Source: Roseibacterium elongatum DSM 19469
GTDB lineage: Bacteria > Pseudomonadota > Alphaproteobacteria > Rhodobacterales > Rhodobacteraceae
NCBI RefSeq assembly: GCF_000590925.1
Contig: NZ_CP004372.1
Span: 3,453,001-3,517,000 of the forward strand
Length of the DNA stretch: 64,000 nt
Direction: 5' to 3'
Position 1 is the first letter of the stretch, and each line of letters opens with the position of its first letter. A model generated the notes under the pieces. That model did no database searches and was not told the DNA's origin. It saw only the letters and a program-made list of their open reading frames with translations. The translations under genes were made by a program, and so were the position numbers. Of the stretch, positions 8,941 through 17,712 are shown piece after piece.

Positions 8941-10178
8941 ATGACCTTCATCAGACTGACGGCCGCAACCCTTGCCGCAACGGCGCTGACCGGCGGCGCC
9001 GCGCTGGCCGAATGCACCATCGACAGCGGCCGCGTCGCGATCCTGTCGAACGACTTTCCCGCGCTGCAGGCGATGGCGGCCGGGGCCGCCGAAGCGCCAG
9101 CGACACGGTCGAGGTCACGGCCAACCAGACAACGGAACATCGCGACATCCAGGTCGCCGCGCTGACCGCCGATCCGGCCCAGTACACCAGCGCAGTGGTG
9201 GCGAATTCGTCGATCGTGCCGCTTTTGAATGACGGGCTGATCCGCCCGCTCGACGATCTGATCGCCGAACACGCCCCCGATCTGCCGGCGCTGAACCGCA
9301 TCACCATCGATGGCGAGGTCATGGCCGTGGCCTTCATGGCCAACGCCCAGCACCTCTACGTGCGGACCGACATCCTCGAACAGGTCGGCGCCGAGGTGCC
9401 CACCACCTACGAAGAGGTGCTCGAGGTGCTGGCCGCTGTGCGCGAGGCCGGGATCATGGACCACCCCTGGGCGATGAACACCGCCTCGGGCTGGAACCTT
9501 GGCGAGGAGTTCGTCAACATGATCCTCGGCATGGGCGGCACCCTGTTCGAACCCGGCAGCGCCGAGCCGGCGATCAACTCGCCCGAGGGTGTCGCCGCGC
9601 TGGAAATGCTGGCGGCCTTGAACGAATATGCCAATCCCGATTTCCTGACCTTCGACAGCAACGCCACGCAGGCGCTGTGGGAGTCCGGCGAACTGGCGAT
9701 GGCCTATATGTGGGGCTCGCGCGGGGGCGGCATCCTCGATGACGAGGGCGCGGCCGAGGGCGTCGTCGAAAACACGATGCTTGTCGCGGCCCCGACCGTC
9801 GGTGGCGGCGATCGTCCGGCCTCGACCCTGTGGTGGGACGGGTTCACCATCGCAGCCAATATCTCGGACGAGGACGCCGAGGCGACCTTTGTGGCCCTGA
9901 TGAACGGCCTGCGCCCCGAAATCATCACGGCCAACAACGATGCCGCCGTCTGGCTGCTGGCGGGCTACACGCCCGGCGCGCCCGCCGCCGGCGTTTCGGC
10001 GACGGCCGAGGCCGGGGCCACGCCCTACCCGATGCTGCCCTATGCGGGCCTGATGCACACGGCGCTCGGCAACGAGTTGGCGCAGTTCCTGCAAGGCGAG
10101 GAAAGCGCCGAACAGGCGCTGGCCGATGTCGAGGCGGCCTATATCGCGGCCGCGCGCCAGCAGGGCTTCCTCGAATAA
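8941..10178 (+). pseudogene. ABC transporter extracellular sugar-type substrate-binding protein, frameshifted
   Basis: ATG 8941 follows GGGAG and opens a Sec signal peptide ([19 protein letters not shown], cleavage after AALA near residue 23). The frame breaks near 9095. Adding one base in GAAGCGCCAGC joins it to a long frame that carries the remainder of a family-1 solute-binding protein. That part includes VAALTADPAQYTSAVVANSS, VRTDILEQVGAEVPTTYEEV, GSRGGGILDDEGAA and the C-terminal AYIAAARQQGFLE. The restored length is 412 residues, normal for the family. It would deliver substrate to the permeases at 10261-12174. The ligand is unknown. The break could be real or a sequencing error. Confidence 0.85.
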
Positions 10179-10189
10179 CCCACCCAAGC

Positions 10190-10217
10190 GGCAGGGCGGC
10201 CCGACGGCCGCCCTGCC
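10190..10217 (+). promoter_or_regulatory. perfect stem-loop between binding-protein and permease genes
   Basis: GGCAGGGCGGCC (10190-10201) and GGCCGCCCTGCC (10206-10217) form a perfect 12-bp stem with a four-base loop, starting 12 bases after the binding-protein stop. There is no T-run, so it is more likely an mRNA-stabilising or partial-attenuation structure than a full terminator. Such hairpins after binding-protein genes are known to raise binding protein over permease levels. Confidence 0.6.
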
Positions 10218-10260
10218 CGCCCCCTCGCCCCGTCCCCCTCCGCGCCGACGCGAGGCCACC

Positions 10261-11289
10261 ATGCCCCATCGCACCTTCTTCTGGTTCATCCTGCCGTCGC
10301 TGACGGCGATGTTCCTGTTCATCGCGCTGCCGATCGTGTCGGTCGTGATCCAGTCGCTGCATGTCGAACACGAGCAGGTTCTGGAAGTCGTGGAAACCTG
10401 CGGCCCATTCGGCTGCAACGAGGAAACCCGCGTCGACAGCGAGGCCACCCGCGCCCTGCGCGAGGCCGAGCCGTTGGGGCGGTTCAATGGCCTGGGCACC
10501 TATGTCAGCCGGGCCCATCTGGCGACAGATGAACTGGCCGCGGCCTGGGCCGAAAGCGACAGCCTGGCCGAGTTCGGCAGCCAGGTCATGAACCTGCCCT
10601 TCTACAAGGCGCTTGCCTTTACCCTGGCCTACACCTTCATTGTCACGCCGCTGGTCCTGGTGCTGGGCCTGGCCATTGCCCTCGGGGTCAACGGCCTGCC
10701 GCAACGCTTGCGTGGGGTGACGATCTTCTTCTCGCTTCTGCCGATGATCGTGACCCCGCTGATCGGATCGCTCGTTCTGTTCTGGATGATCGATGCCGAC
10801 GGGATCATCGGGGCCACGCTGCAATTGCTCTTCGACGACCCGGAATTGTCGCTCAAGGCCTCGCCGACGCTGACCTGGCTGACGCTGTTCGTCTACGGCG
10901 TCTGGCACTCGGCCCCCTTCGCTTTCATCGTCTTCTACGCCGGGCTGCAAACCGTGCCCGAGGAAACGCTCGAGGCCGCCATGATCGACGGGGCCAGCCG
11001 GTGGGAGCGGGTGCGCTACGTGGTGATCCCGCATCTGATGCCGCTGGTCGTCTTCATCACGCTGATCCAGTTGATGGACAATTTCCGCGTCTTCGAGCCC
11101 ATCGTCGGGTTCCAGGCGCAGGCCAGCGCGACCTCGCTCAGCTACATCATCTATTCCGACCTGCGCGGCGACACGCAGCAATTCGGCTCGGCCGCGGCGA
11201 CCTCGGTTCTGACGATCCTTGGCGTCGCCATCCTGCTGACGCCGGTGCTGATCCGCACCTGGCGCGATTTCAACCGCAAGAGGGCCTGA
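10261..11289 (+). CDS. carbohydrate ABC transporter permease (MalF/UgpA type)
   Basis: 342 residues. A first membrane helix (FFWFILPSLTAMFLFIALPI) is followed by an unusually long periplasmic insertion of about 75 residues containing two Cys (ETCGPFGCNEE) before the next helices. The cytoplasmic EAA loop reads EAAMIDGASRWERVRYVVIP and is the contact site for the ATPase. It is followed by further helices and a basic C-terminus. The start is ATG 10261, since an earlier in-frame ATG would begin inside the preceding gene. It pairs with the permease four bases downstream and with the UgpC-type ATPase across the divergent promoter. Confidence 0.9.
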   Translation: MPHRTFFWFILPSLTAMFLFIALPIVSVVIQSLHVEHEQVLEVVETCGPFGCNEETRVDSEATRALREAEPLGRFNGLGTYVSRAHLATDELAAAWAESDSLAEFGSQVMNLPFYKALAFTLAYTFIVTPLVLVLGLAIALGVNGLPQRLRGVTIFFSLLPMIVTPLIGSLVLFWMIDADGIIGATLQLLFDDPELSLKASPTLTWLTLFVYGVWHSAPFAFIVFYAGLQTVPEETLEAAMIDGASRWERVRYVVIPHLMPLVVFITLIQLMDNFRVFEPIVGFQAQASATSLSYIIYSDLRGDTQQFGSAAATSVLTILGVAILLTPVLIRTWRDFNRKRA

Positions 11290-11292
11290 GTC

Positions 11293-12174
11293 ATGTCCGC
11301 CGCCGCGCATCGCAAATCCACCGGCCTGATCGTGCTGTCCACGGGCTTCGTGCTGCTGTGGCTGATCCTCGCCGCCTTTCCCTTCCTCTGGACGCTGTGG
11401 GGGTCGTTCAAGGTGCAGGGCGATTTCTTTTCCCGCGCCGACTGGATGAATGCCATTCGCGGCCCCCTGACGCTCGAGGAAACCGGGGCGCGCTTTACCG
11501 GGCAGGGCTATTGGGGGGCGTGGATCGAGTCGGGGTTCTGGCGCAACGTGCTGAGCACCGCGATCATCGTCTCGGCCACGGTCGTGATCTCTCTGACCCT
11601 CGGAACGCTGGGGGGGTATGCGCTGGCGCGCTCGGGCTATCGCTATGCCTTCTGGCTCTTGATGATCGCGCTGATCTTTCGCGCCATGCCGCATATCACA
11701 CTGGTCTCGGGCTACCTGCTGCCGTTCTTCGAATGGAACCTCTGGGGGCATCTGCCCACGACGATCATCGTTCTGGTGGCAATCAACCAGCCCTTCACGC
11801 TATGGATGCTGCACTCGTTCTTCCTCAACATCCCCAAGGATCTGGACGAATCCGCCATGGTCGACGGGTGCACGCGCTTCCAATCCTTCCGGCTGGTCAT
11901 CATGCCGGTCATGTGGCCGGGCGTCATCACCACGGGCCTGTTCAGTTTCCTGCTCGCCTATAACGACTTTGCCGTCACGGCGATGCTGCTCAGCCAGGAA
12001 AACCAGACCATGGTGCCGCGCATCGCGTCCTTCCTCGGCTCCACCCAACAAGAGGGCAATGTCATGTTCGCCGTCGCCGCCGTGGTCTCGGCCACTGCGC
12101 CGCTGTTCGTGCTGATCCTGTTCTTCCAGCGCCAGATCGTCAGCGGCCTGACCGCCGGGGCGGTCAAGGGATGA
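11293..12174 (+). CDS. carbohydrate ABC transporter permease (MalG/UgpE type)
   Basis: 293 residues with about six membrane helices. These include LIVLSTGFVLLWLILAAFPF at the N-terminus and a C-terminal APLFVLILFFQ segment. The EAA loop reads LDESAMVDGCTRFQSFRLVI, with the conserved Asp-Gly. It starts three bases after the stop of the MalF-type gene and ends in an ATGA overlap with the double SnoaL gene, so the permeases and that enzyme are produced from one coupled transcript. Confidence 0.9.
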   Translation: MSAAAHRKSTGLIVLSTGFVLLWLILAAFPFLWTLWGSFKVQGDFFSRADWMNAIRGPLTLEETGARFTGQGYWGAWIESGFWRNVLSTAIIVSATVVISLTLGTLGGYALARSGYRYAFWLLMIALIFRAMPHITLVSGYLLPFFEWNLWGHLPTTIIVLVAINQPFTLWMLHSFFLNIPKDLDESAMVDGCTRFQSFRLVIMPVMWPGVITTGLFSFLLAYNDFAVTAMLLSQENQTMVPRIASFLGSTQQEGNVMFAVAAVVSATAPLFVLILFFQRQIVSGLTAGAVKG

Positions 12175-13199
12175 GGGACGAGGTGACCATCGGGTTCCAA
12201 GCCGAAAAGCAGCTGGTGCGCGACCATTACGCGGCGCTGGCGCGCGCCACGCCCGACACCGTGGCCGCGGTTCTGGCCGAACGCACCGCGCCCGATTGGC
12301 ACTGGCGCGGCATGCACCCGTTCAACACGCTACACGGTGCCGAGGCGGTGGCGCATGGGTTCTGGGGGCCGCTTCTGTCATCCATCGCCCGCATGCAGCG
12401 GCGCGAGGACATCTTCTTTGCCGGCCTGAACGAGATGGACGGGTTCGAGAACTGCTGGGTCGTGTCGATGGGTCACCTGATGGGTCTGTTCGATGCGCCA
12501 TGGCTCGGCATCCGTCCCAGTCGCAAGATCGTCATGTTGCGCTATTGCGAGTTCAACCGTGTCGAGCACGGCAAGATCGTCGAAACCGCTTGTTTCTGTG
12601 ACATCCCCCACCTCATGGCCCAGGCCGGACAAGACCCGTTCGGCCCGGCCACTGCCGCGCATCTGGTGCAACCGGGGCCGTTGGGCCATGGCGGGCTGCT
12701 TCATGACGCCCAACCACCCGAGGCCGGCGCCGCGACGCTGGCCGCCATCAACGCGATGATCGGCGATCTGGGGACATGGGGCCTTGGCCTGCCGCTCGAA
12801 GAGGAACTGGCGCGCACATGGGCTGACGACATGATCTGGTGGGGGCCGCACGGGATCGGCGCGACCTACACGATCGAGCGCTACGCGAAACAGCATTCCG
12901 GCCCGTTCCGCGCCGGGTTTGCCGACAGGGCCAAGACTCGCCACCTCGCCCGTCTTGCCGAAGGTCATTTCGGCGGTTTTTTCGGCTGGCCCAACTTCAC
13001 CGCGCGGCCGACAGGCGGGTTCATGGGCCTGCCCGCCACCGACCGACTGGCCGAGTTCCGGGTGATCGACATCTATCGCCGCGAGGGCGACAAGCTCGCC
13101 GAGAACTGGGTGTTCATCGACATGCTGCACATGCTCAAGACCCAGGGCGTCGATGTGCTGGGGCGTATGGCGAAGATCGCGGGCAGCGCCCCCATCTAA
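12171..13199 (+). CDS. double-domain SnoaL/NTF2-like protein
   Basis: 342 residues, the third protein of this architecture in the cluster. First unit: HWRGMHPFNTLHGAEAVAHG and VMLRYCEFNRVEHGKIVETA. Second unit: DDMIWWGPHGIGATYTIERY, GGFMGLPAT and DKLAENWVFIDMLHML. It shares the 'WWGPHGIG', 'GG-x-MGLP' and 'ENWVxxDxLxM' phrases with the 6580-7629 protein. The start is fixed by an ATGA overlap with the permease. Its stop codon overlaps the stop of the opposing CapA-like gene. Function is unknown. Linkage suggests an enzyme acting on the transported compound. Confidence 0.75.
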   Translation: MRDEVTIGFQAEKQLVRDHYAALARATPDTVAAVLAERTAPDWHWRGMHPFNTLHGAEAVAHGFWGPLLSSIARMQRREDIFFAGLNEMDGFENCWVVSMGHLMGLFDAPWLGIRPSRKIVMLRYCEFNRVEHGKIVETACFCDIPHLMAQAGQDPFGPATAAHLVQPGPLGHGGLLHDAQPPEAGAATLAAINAMIGDLGTWGLGLPLEEELARTWADDMIWWGPHGIGATYTIERYAKQHSGPFRAGFADRAKTRHLARLAEGHFGGFFGWPNFTARPTGGFMGLPATDRLAEFRVIDIYRREGDKLAENWVFIDMLHMLKTQGVDVLGRMAKIAGSAPI

Positions 13200-14407
13200 C
13201 GCGCGCAGGCCAGGTCCTCGGGCGAGATCACGCGCCCGGCCCCCAGAATGCGTTCGGCATGGGCCAGACTGGCCGCCCCGTTGGGGATCGTGGCCGCTGG
13301 CGCCACAGCGACCCCCTGGCTGGCATAGCGTTCGCCACGGGTGACAAGGGCGCGCGGTGGATGCGCGATCACGCGACCGCGCGCATCGCGGGCAAGATCG
13401 AAATACAGGATCGCCCCGGTGCGCCGTGGCAAGGCCCATTGCGACGACAGGAAATTGCCCAGCGAATACGCGACGAAGCCACGCCGGCCATCTGATGCCG
13501 TGATCTCCTCGATCGGTTGCAGGACATGCGGATGCGCCCCGATCACCGCCGCCGCGCCGGCCTCGATCGCGGCGCGCGCAAGGCGCCGTTGCCGCGCATC
13601 CGGGCTGGCGCTGTATTCCTGCCCCCAGTGCGGGGTGAGGATGACCGCGTCGATCTGTGGCCGCACGGAAAGGGCCTCGATCAGACCCGGCACCGACGGA
13701 TTGGATCCATAGCAGAGCAGCGCCTGATCGTGCGGGTTTGGCAGACCGTTCACATCATAGGTGCAGGCCAGAATGGCCACCTTCGCCGCCCCACCGGCCA
13801 TCGAAAGGCGCACCGTCGTGTGCCACGGTCCATCGCTACCCCGCGCGCGCGTGCCGGTGCTGCGCAAACCCGCCTCGGCCAAGGCGGCAAGGGTTCGATC
13901 CACCCCGAGCGGACCCCGATCGAGGGCGTGATTATTGGCGGTCTGGACGACATCGATGCCAATCGACCGAAGCGCCGAGGCGATCGACGGGTGGTAGTTG
14001 AATTGCGGATAGCCGGAATAGACCCGGTCGTCGAACAGGACTTCGGGCGCGACCGCCGCCGCGCGACCGCCGGGCAAAACACCCCGCGCGGCCGGGCCTT
14101 CGAGGTTCACGATGGTCAAATCGCTTCGCGACAGATAGGGGGCGACCGGCGCAAAGGCCGGTGTGAACCCCTCGGGCCGGGCTGTCGCATCCTGCTGGAT
14201 CAGACGATGCAACAGGACATCCCCGGCCGCGGCCACCGTGGCCGCCCCGGCGCGAAACACGCCCACCTCCGATGGGCAGGTGCCCGCGCGTGCAGCGACC
14301 GACGGGCCGCTGGCGTCATTCGGTACGCAGGCCGCCAGGACCAGCGCCAACATGGGGATAAACCTGTGTATCACCTGAGCCGTGGCCTGCATGCCCTTGG
14401 TTTTCAT
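13196..14407 (-). CDS. CapA-family (poly-gamma-glutamate synthesis-like) metallophosphatase lipoprotein
   Basis: 403 residues from ATG 14407, with a lipoprotein signal ending in the lipobox LVLAAC. The calcineurin-like metal motifs of the CapA family are all visible: AAGDVLLHRL (Asp), IVNLEGP, TANNHALDRG, ILTPHWGQEY and IGAHPHVLQP, plus FVAYSLGNFLSSQ. An in-frame ATG at 14455 would add 16 residues ahead of a less convincing signal. It lies 54 bases downstream of the YcaQ-like gene stop and is probably cotranscribed with it. CapA homologues are found far beyond polyglutamate producers and most lack an assigned substrate, so capsule synthesis is not claimed. Confidence 0.85.
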   Translation of the reverse strand: MKTKGMQATAQVIHRFIPMLALVLAACVPNDASGPSVAARAGTCPSEVGVFRAGAATVAAAGDVLLHRLIQQDATARPEGFTPAFAPVAPYLSRSDLTIVNLEGPAARGVLPGGRAAAVAPEVLFDDRVYSGYPQFNYHPSIASALRSIGIDVVQTANNHALDRGPLGVDRTLAALAEAGLRSTGTRARGSDGPWHTTVRLSMAGGAAKVAILACTYDVNGLPNPHDQALLCYGSNPSVPGLIEALSVRPQIDAVILTPHWGQEYSASPDARQRRLARAAIEAGAAAVIGAHPHVLQPIEEITASDGRRGFVAYSLGNFLSSQWALPRRTGAILYFDLARDARGRVIAHPPRALVTRGERYASQGVAVAPAATIPNGAASLAHAERILGAGRVISPEDLACAR

Positions 14408-14461
14408 TAATTTCACAAATGCAACATCTGTGGATAAGATCGCGTCGATGGGCATGGGGTG

Positions 14462-15679
14462 TCAAGGTTTCGCGGCCGCCGGACGCACCCAATCCTTGGC
14501 ATATGTGACATCACCACAGCCCGCGAACCGCGCCGCCCGCGCGATTTCGGCCTGCAGGCGGGCCACCCGGCCCTTGCCCATCGCGACGCCCGCTTCCGGC
14601 CAGAAAGCCCGCACGGCCAGGCGCGTTCGGGCCTCTTGCGTCGCCATGTCGATGCGCCCGACCATCCGCGCGCCCTCCAATACGGGAAACACGTAATAGC
14701 CATATCTGCGCTGCGCTGCCGGAACGAAGATCTCGATCCGATACCGAAAGCCAAAAAGGCGCTCGGCCCGCGCACGGTCACGCAGGGCCGGATCGAACGG
14801 GCTGAGGATCCGCATGCGGCGCGGCGGCTCGGGCACGCAACCAAGCCCGGCCAGACGATCGGACGCCATCACCGAGCGCCGCAATCGGCCATCGGCCCCC
14901 TCGATATCGACCTCGACGATGCGGCCATCCGCAAGCGCCCCGGCCACCCAATCGCCGGCCTCCTGCGGTGTGACCAACGCCCAGAAAGCCGCCAACTCGC
15001 CCCGTGTTGCAAACCCCAGCCGCGCCAAGGCGGCGCTGCAGGCCCAATCGACGGTTTCGGCCGACGTGACCCGCCGGTCGCGCACCGATGCCGGAATGAC
15101 ACGCTCGGTCAGGTCATACTGCTTGCGGAAGCCGTCGCGCCGCGTGACGGACAACTCGCCCGTGCGCCAGAGGTATTCCAGGGCCGTCTTGGAGGGGTGC
15201 CAATCCCACCAGCCGGTCGATTTCGACGCCCGTTCGCCCGAGAAATCGGCGCTGCAGACGGGGCCGTGATCGGCCACATGCGCCAGCACACGGTCCAGTT
15301 CGCCGTGGAAGGCGCCGCCATGCCAGTCCTTCCAGCGGTGATGCAGGCGCGCGCGATCCCGCGCAAAGCGCAACCGCCAATGTGGAAAGAACGCCACCGG
15401 CACGATGGAGGCGTCATGTGTCCAATGCTCGAAGGTCGCCCGGGCCCGATCGTTCAACCAGCGCAACGAGGCCGGCCGATAACTGGCACGCCGGGACCAC
15501 AGGATCAGGTCATGGGCCCGCGCAAAGGTGTTGACACTGTCGACCTGCACAAAGCCCAAGCGGTTGATGAGATCGGCCAGCGCCTGCCCCTTGGCCGGTC
15601 CGGCCGGCGGTTCGGCCAGCGCGTGCCGGTCGAGAAACAGCCGCCGCGCGATCGGATTGGAAAGGCGCGGCACCGTCAC
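14462..15679 (-). CDS. YcaQ-like winged-helix DNA glycosylase (crosslink repair family)
   Basis: 405 residues. The N-terminal LGFVQVDSVNTFARAHDLIL contains the Q-V-D-S motif of the HTH_42/YcaQ family. This is followed by FEHWTHDASIVPVAFFPHWR, GWWDWHPSKTALEYLWRTGE and the C-terminal RILSPFDPALRDRARAERLF with FGFRYRIEIFVPAAQRRYGY, all characteristic of the family. Characterised members unhook DNA interstrand crosslinks as glycosylases. The start codon is GTG 15679, followed by a second in-frame GTG two codons on. Downstream is the CapA-like gene. Confidence 0.85.
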   Translation of the reverse strand: MTVPRLSNPIARRLFLDRHALAEPPAGPAKGQALADLINRLGFVQVDSVNTFARAHDLILWSRRASYRPASLRWLNDRARATFEHWTHDASIVPVAFFPHWRLRFARDRARLHHRWKDWHGGAFHGELDRVLAHVADHGPVCSADFSGERASKSTGWWDWHPSKTALEYLWRTGELSVTRRDGFRKQYDLTERVIPASVRDRRVTSAETVDWACSAALARLGFATRGELAAFWALVTPQEAGDWVAGALADGRIVEVDIEGADGRLRRSVMASDRLAGLGCVPEPPRRMRILSPFDPALRDRARAERLFGFRYRIEIFVPAAQRRYGYYVFPVLEGARMVGRIDMATQEARTRLAVRAFWPEAGVAMGKGRVARLQAEIARAARFAGCGDVTYAKDWVRPAAAKP

Positions 15680-15706
15680 CGGCCCGCGCCCCCCGAATGC
15701 CAGGCC

Positions 15707-17602
15707 TCAGGCCACATCCTTCCAGCGCCATGGCCGGGTATATTCCCCCAGGACATGGGTCAGCTTTTCCTCGTCCACGTCGCCGGTCTTTTCCAGATGC
15801 GCAACCAGACCCAGTTTCTTGTCCTCGGTCACGGCGGCCACATGCGCGGCAAGCCCCTCTTTCTGGAGGGCGGCATCGTAGATCCGCGCGATCGCGCGTT
15901 TGCGCAGATCCGGCTTGAAGATCTTGCCGACGGCGGTCTTGGGCAATTCGGGCAGGATTTCCAGATGCTTGGGGATCGCCGCGCGTTCGTGGATATGTTC
16001 GCGACACCAGGTCATCAGTTCGTCCTCGTTCGCCGTCGCGTCCTCGACCAGTTCGACATAAACGCAAGGCAGTTCGCCCGCGAAACTGTCGGGCTGCCCG
16101 ATGGCCCCGGCAAAGGCGACATCCTTGTGCCCGGCAAGGGCCTCTTCGATCTCGGCAGGGTCGATATTGTGCCCGCCGCGAATGATCAGGTCCTTCGCGC
16201 GGCCGGTGATCCAGAGATAGCCATCGGGGTCGATGCGGCCCAGATCCCCCGTGCGCAGGAAGTTCCCGAAATGGTAGAGATCGCGGTTCTTGTCGGTTTC
16301 GGTATAGGTGCCGCCCTGGCGGACGCCGGGGTTGTCGACACAGATCTCGCCCACCTCGTCCACCTCGCATTCCACCACACCTTCGGGGCTTTGCTTGAGG
16401 ATCTTGACGTTGCAATGCGGAAAGGGAATGCCGACCGATCCGATCTTTTTCTCGCCGTCAACCGGGTTGCACGACACAAGGCAGGTCGCCTCTGTCAGGC
16501 CGTACCCCTCGACGAGGGTGACGCCCGTGGCGCGCTCGAACCGGTGGAACAGTTCGACCGGCAAAGGGGCCGATCCGGAAAACGCCGTCTTGACCGTCGA
16601 CACATCGGCATTCACCGGGCGCTGCATCTTGGCGGCGATCGCCGTTGGCACGGTGATGATGAAGGTCACCTTCCACCGTTCGACCAGCTTCCAGAAATTG
16701 TCGAACACCCCCTCGCCCCGGTAGCCCTGCGGCGTCGGAAAGATCACATGCGCCCCCGAGGCGATCATCGCCATCAGGATGACGTGCACGGCAAAGACGT
16801 GAAACAGCGGCAACGGGCAGATCACGTTGTCCTCTTCGGTGAAGAGAAGGGTGTGCCCGACCCAGCCGTTATAGATCATGCCGCTGTAATTGTGCTGCGC
16901 GACCTTTGGCATGCCGGTGGTGCCGCCGGTATGGAAATAGGCCGCCACCCGTTCCGAGGCGCGGTCTTCGAAGGTCAGGGCGTCGCGCGGATGCTTGGAC
17001 ACTTCGCTGTCCCAATCGACGACGCGGGCATGGTGGCCAACGGGGTTCTTGGGCCGGATGAACGGCACGATCAGCTTTTTCAGACCCGTCATGTAGCGCA
17101 GCAGGTCAACCTCGAGCACGGTATGCACATGAGGCGCATGGCGCACCGCCTCGGCCATCTTCTGCGCCACGTCGGTCTTGGGAAATTCCTTGAGCGTGAC
17201 CACGACCTTGGCGTCGGTTTCGCGCAGGATGGCACTGATCTGTTCGGGTTCCAGCAAGGGGTTGATCGGGTTCACGATCCCGGCGACGGCGCCGCCCAGC
17301 AGGGTGACGACCGTTTCCGTGGAATTGGGCAGCACGAAGGCGATGGTGTCGGTCTCTTTGACCCCAAGCGACCGGAACAGGTTGGCCGCTTGTGTCACGC
17401 GCGCATGCAACTCGGTCCAGGTCAGCGTTTCGGCCGGGTCCTTGGGGCCGGAAAACATCTGAAAGCTGACGGCGTTCAACGGGCCGTGATTGGCCTTGGT
17501 GTTGCTCAGCATCTCGTAGAGCGTCGTGGCCGGCTGACTGTCGGGCCACGGCAGATCCCCCTCGATCTGCTTGATATCCTGCGGATTGGCGAATCTCACC
17601 AC
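15707..17602 (-). CDS. acyl-CoA synthetase (AMP-forming, long variant)
   Basis: 631 residues of the ANL superfamily. The P-loop-like motif is AAYFHTGGTTGMPKVAQHNY, the A5 motif VEGYGLTEATC, the A7 motif LRTGDLGRIDPDGYLWITGR and the A10 lysine region ELPKTAVGKIFKPDLRK. The start is GTG 17602, preceded by GGGGAGGA. The closest recognisable group is the medium/long-chain acyl-CoA synthetases with an extra C-terminal 40-50 residues (KKLGLVAHLEKTGDVDEEKL). It is probably cytosolic and feeds beta-oxidation. No dedicated partner gene is adjacent, and its acyl specificity is not predictable. Confidence 0.85.
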   Translation of the reverse strand: MVRFANPQDIKQIEGDLPWPDSQPATTLYEMLSNTKANHGPLNAVSFQMFSGPKDPAETLTWTELHARVTQAANLFRSLGVKETDTIAFVLPNSTETVVTLLGGAVAGIVNPINPLLEPEQISAILRETDAKVVVTLKEFPKTDVAQKMAEAVRHAPHVHTVLEVDLLRYMTGLKKLIVPFIRPKNPVGHHARVVDWDSEVSKHPRDALTFEDRASERVAAYFHTGGTTGMPKVAQHNYSGMIYNGWVGHTLLFTEEDNVICPLPLFHVFAVHVILMAMIASGAHVIFPTPQGYRGEGVFDNFWKLVERWKVTFIITVPTAIAAKMQRPVNADVSTVKTAFSGSAPLPVELFHRFERATGVTLVEGYGLTEATCLVSCNPVDGEKKIGSVGIPFPHCNVKILKQSPEGVVECEVDEVGEICVDNPGVRQGGTYTETDKNRDLYHFGNFLRTGDLGRIDPDGYLWITGRAKDLIIRGGHNIDPAEIEEALAGHKDVAFAGAIGQPDSFAGELPCVYVELVEDATANEDELMTWCREHIHERAAIPKHLEILPELPKTAVGKIFKPDLRKRAIARIYDAALQKEGLAAHVAAVTEDKKLGLVAHLEKTGDVDEEKLTHVLGEYTRPWRWKDVA

Positions 17603-17712
17603 GGCTCAGGTCCTCCCCTCTCGTCCTGTCCCCGCCCTCCTGCGGGGGTCCCCTTCGCGCAAATGTGGGTGCATTGCCTGAGGCGCGCAAGCCTGACGCA
17701 GCGAAACGCGTG

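Noticed and set aside
14429..14440. TTATCCACA on the minus strand, identical to a DnaA box
   Set aside because: A single copy, with no AT-rich unwinding region, dnaA, parAB or repeat cluster nearby; expected by chance in 64 kb, so not an origin.
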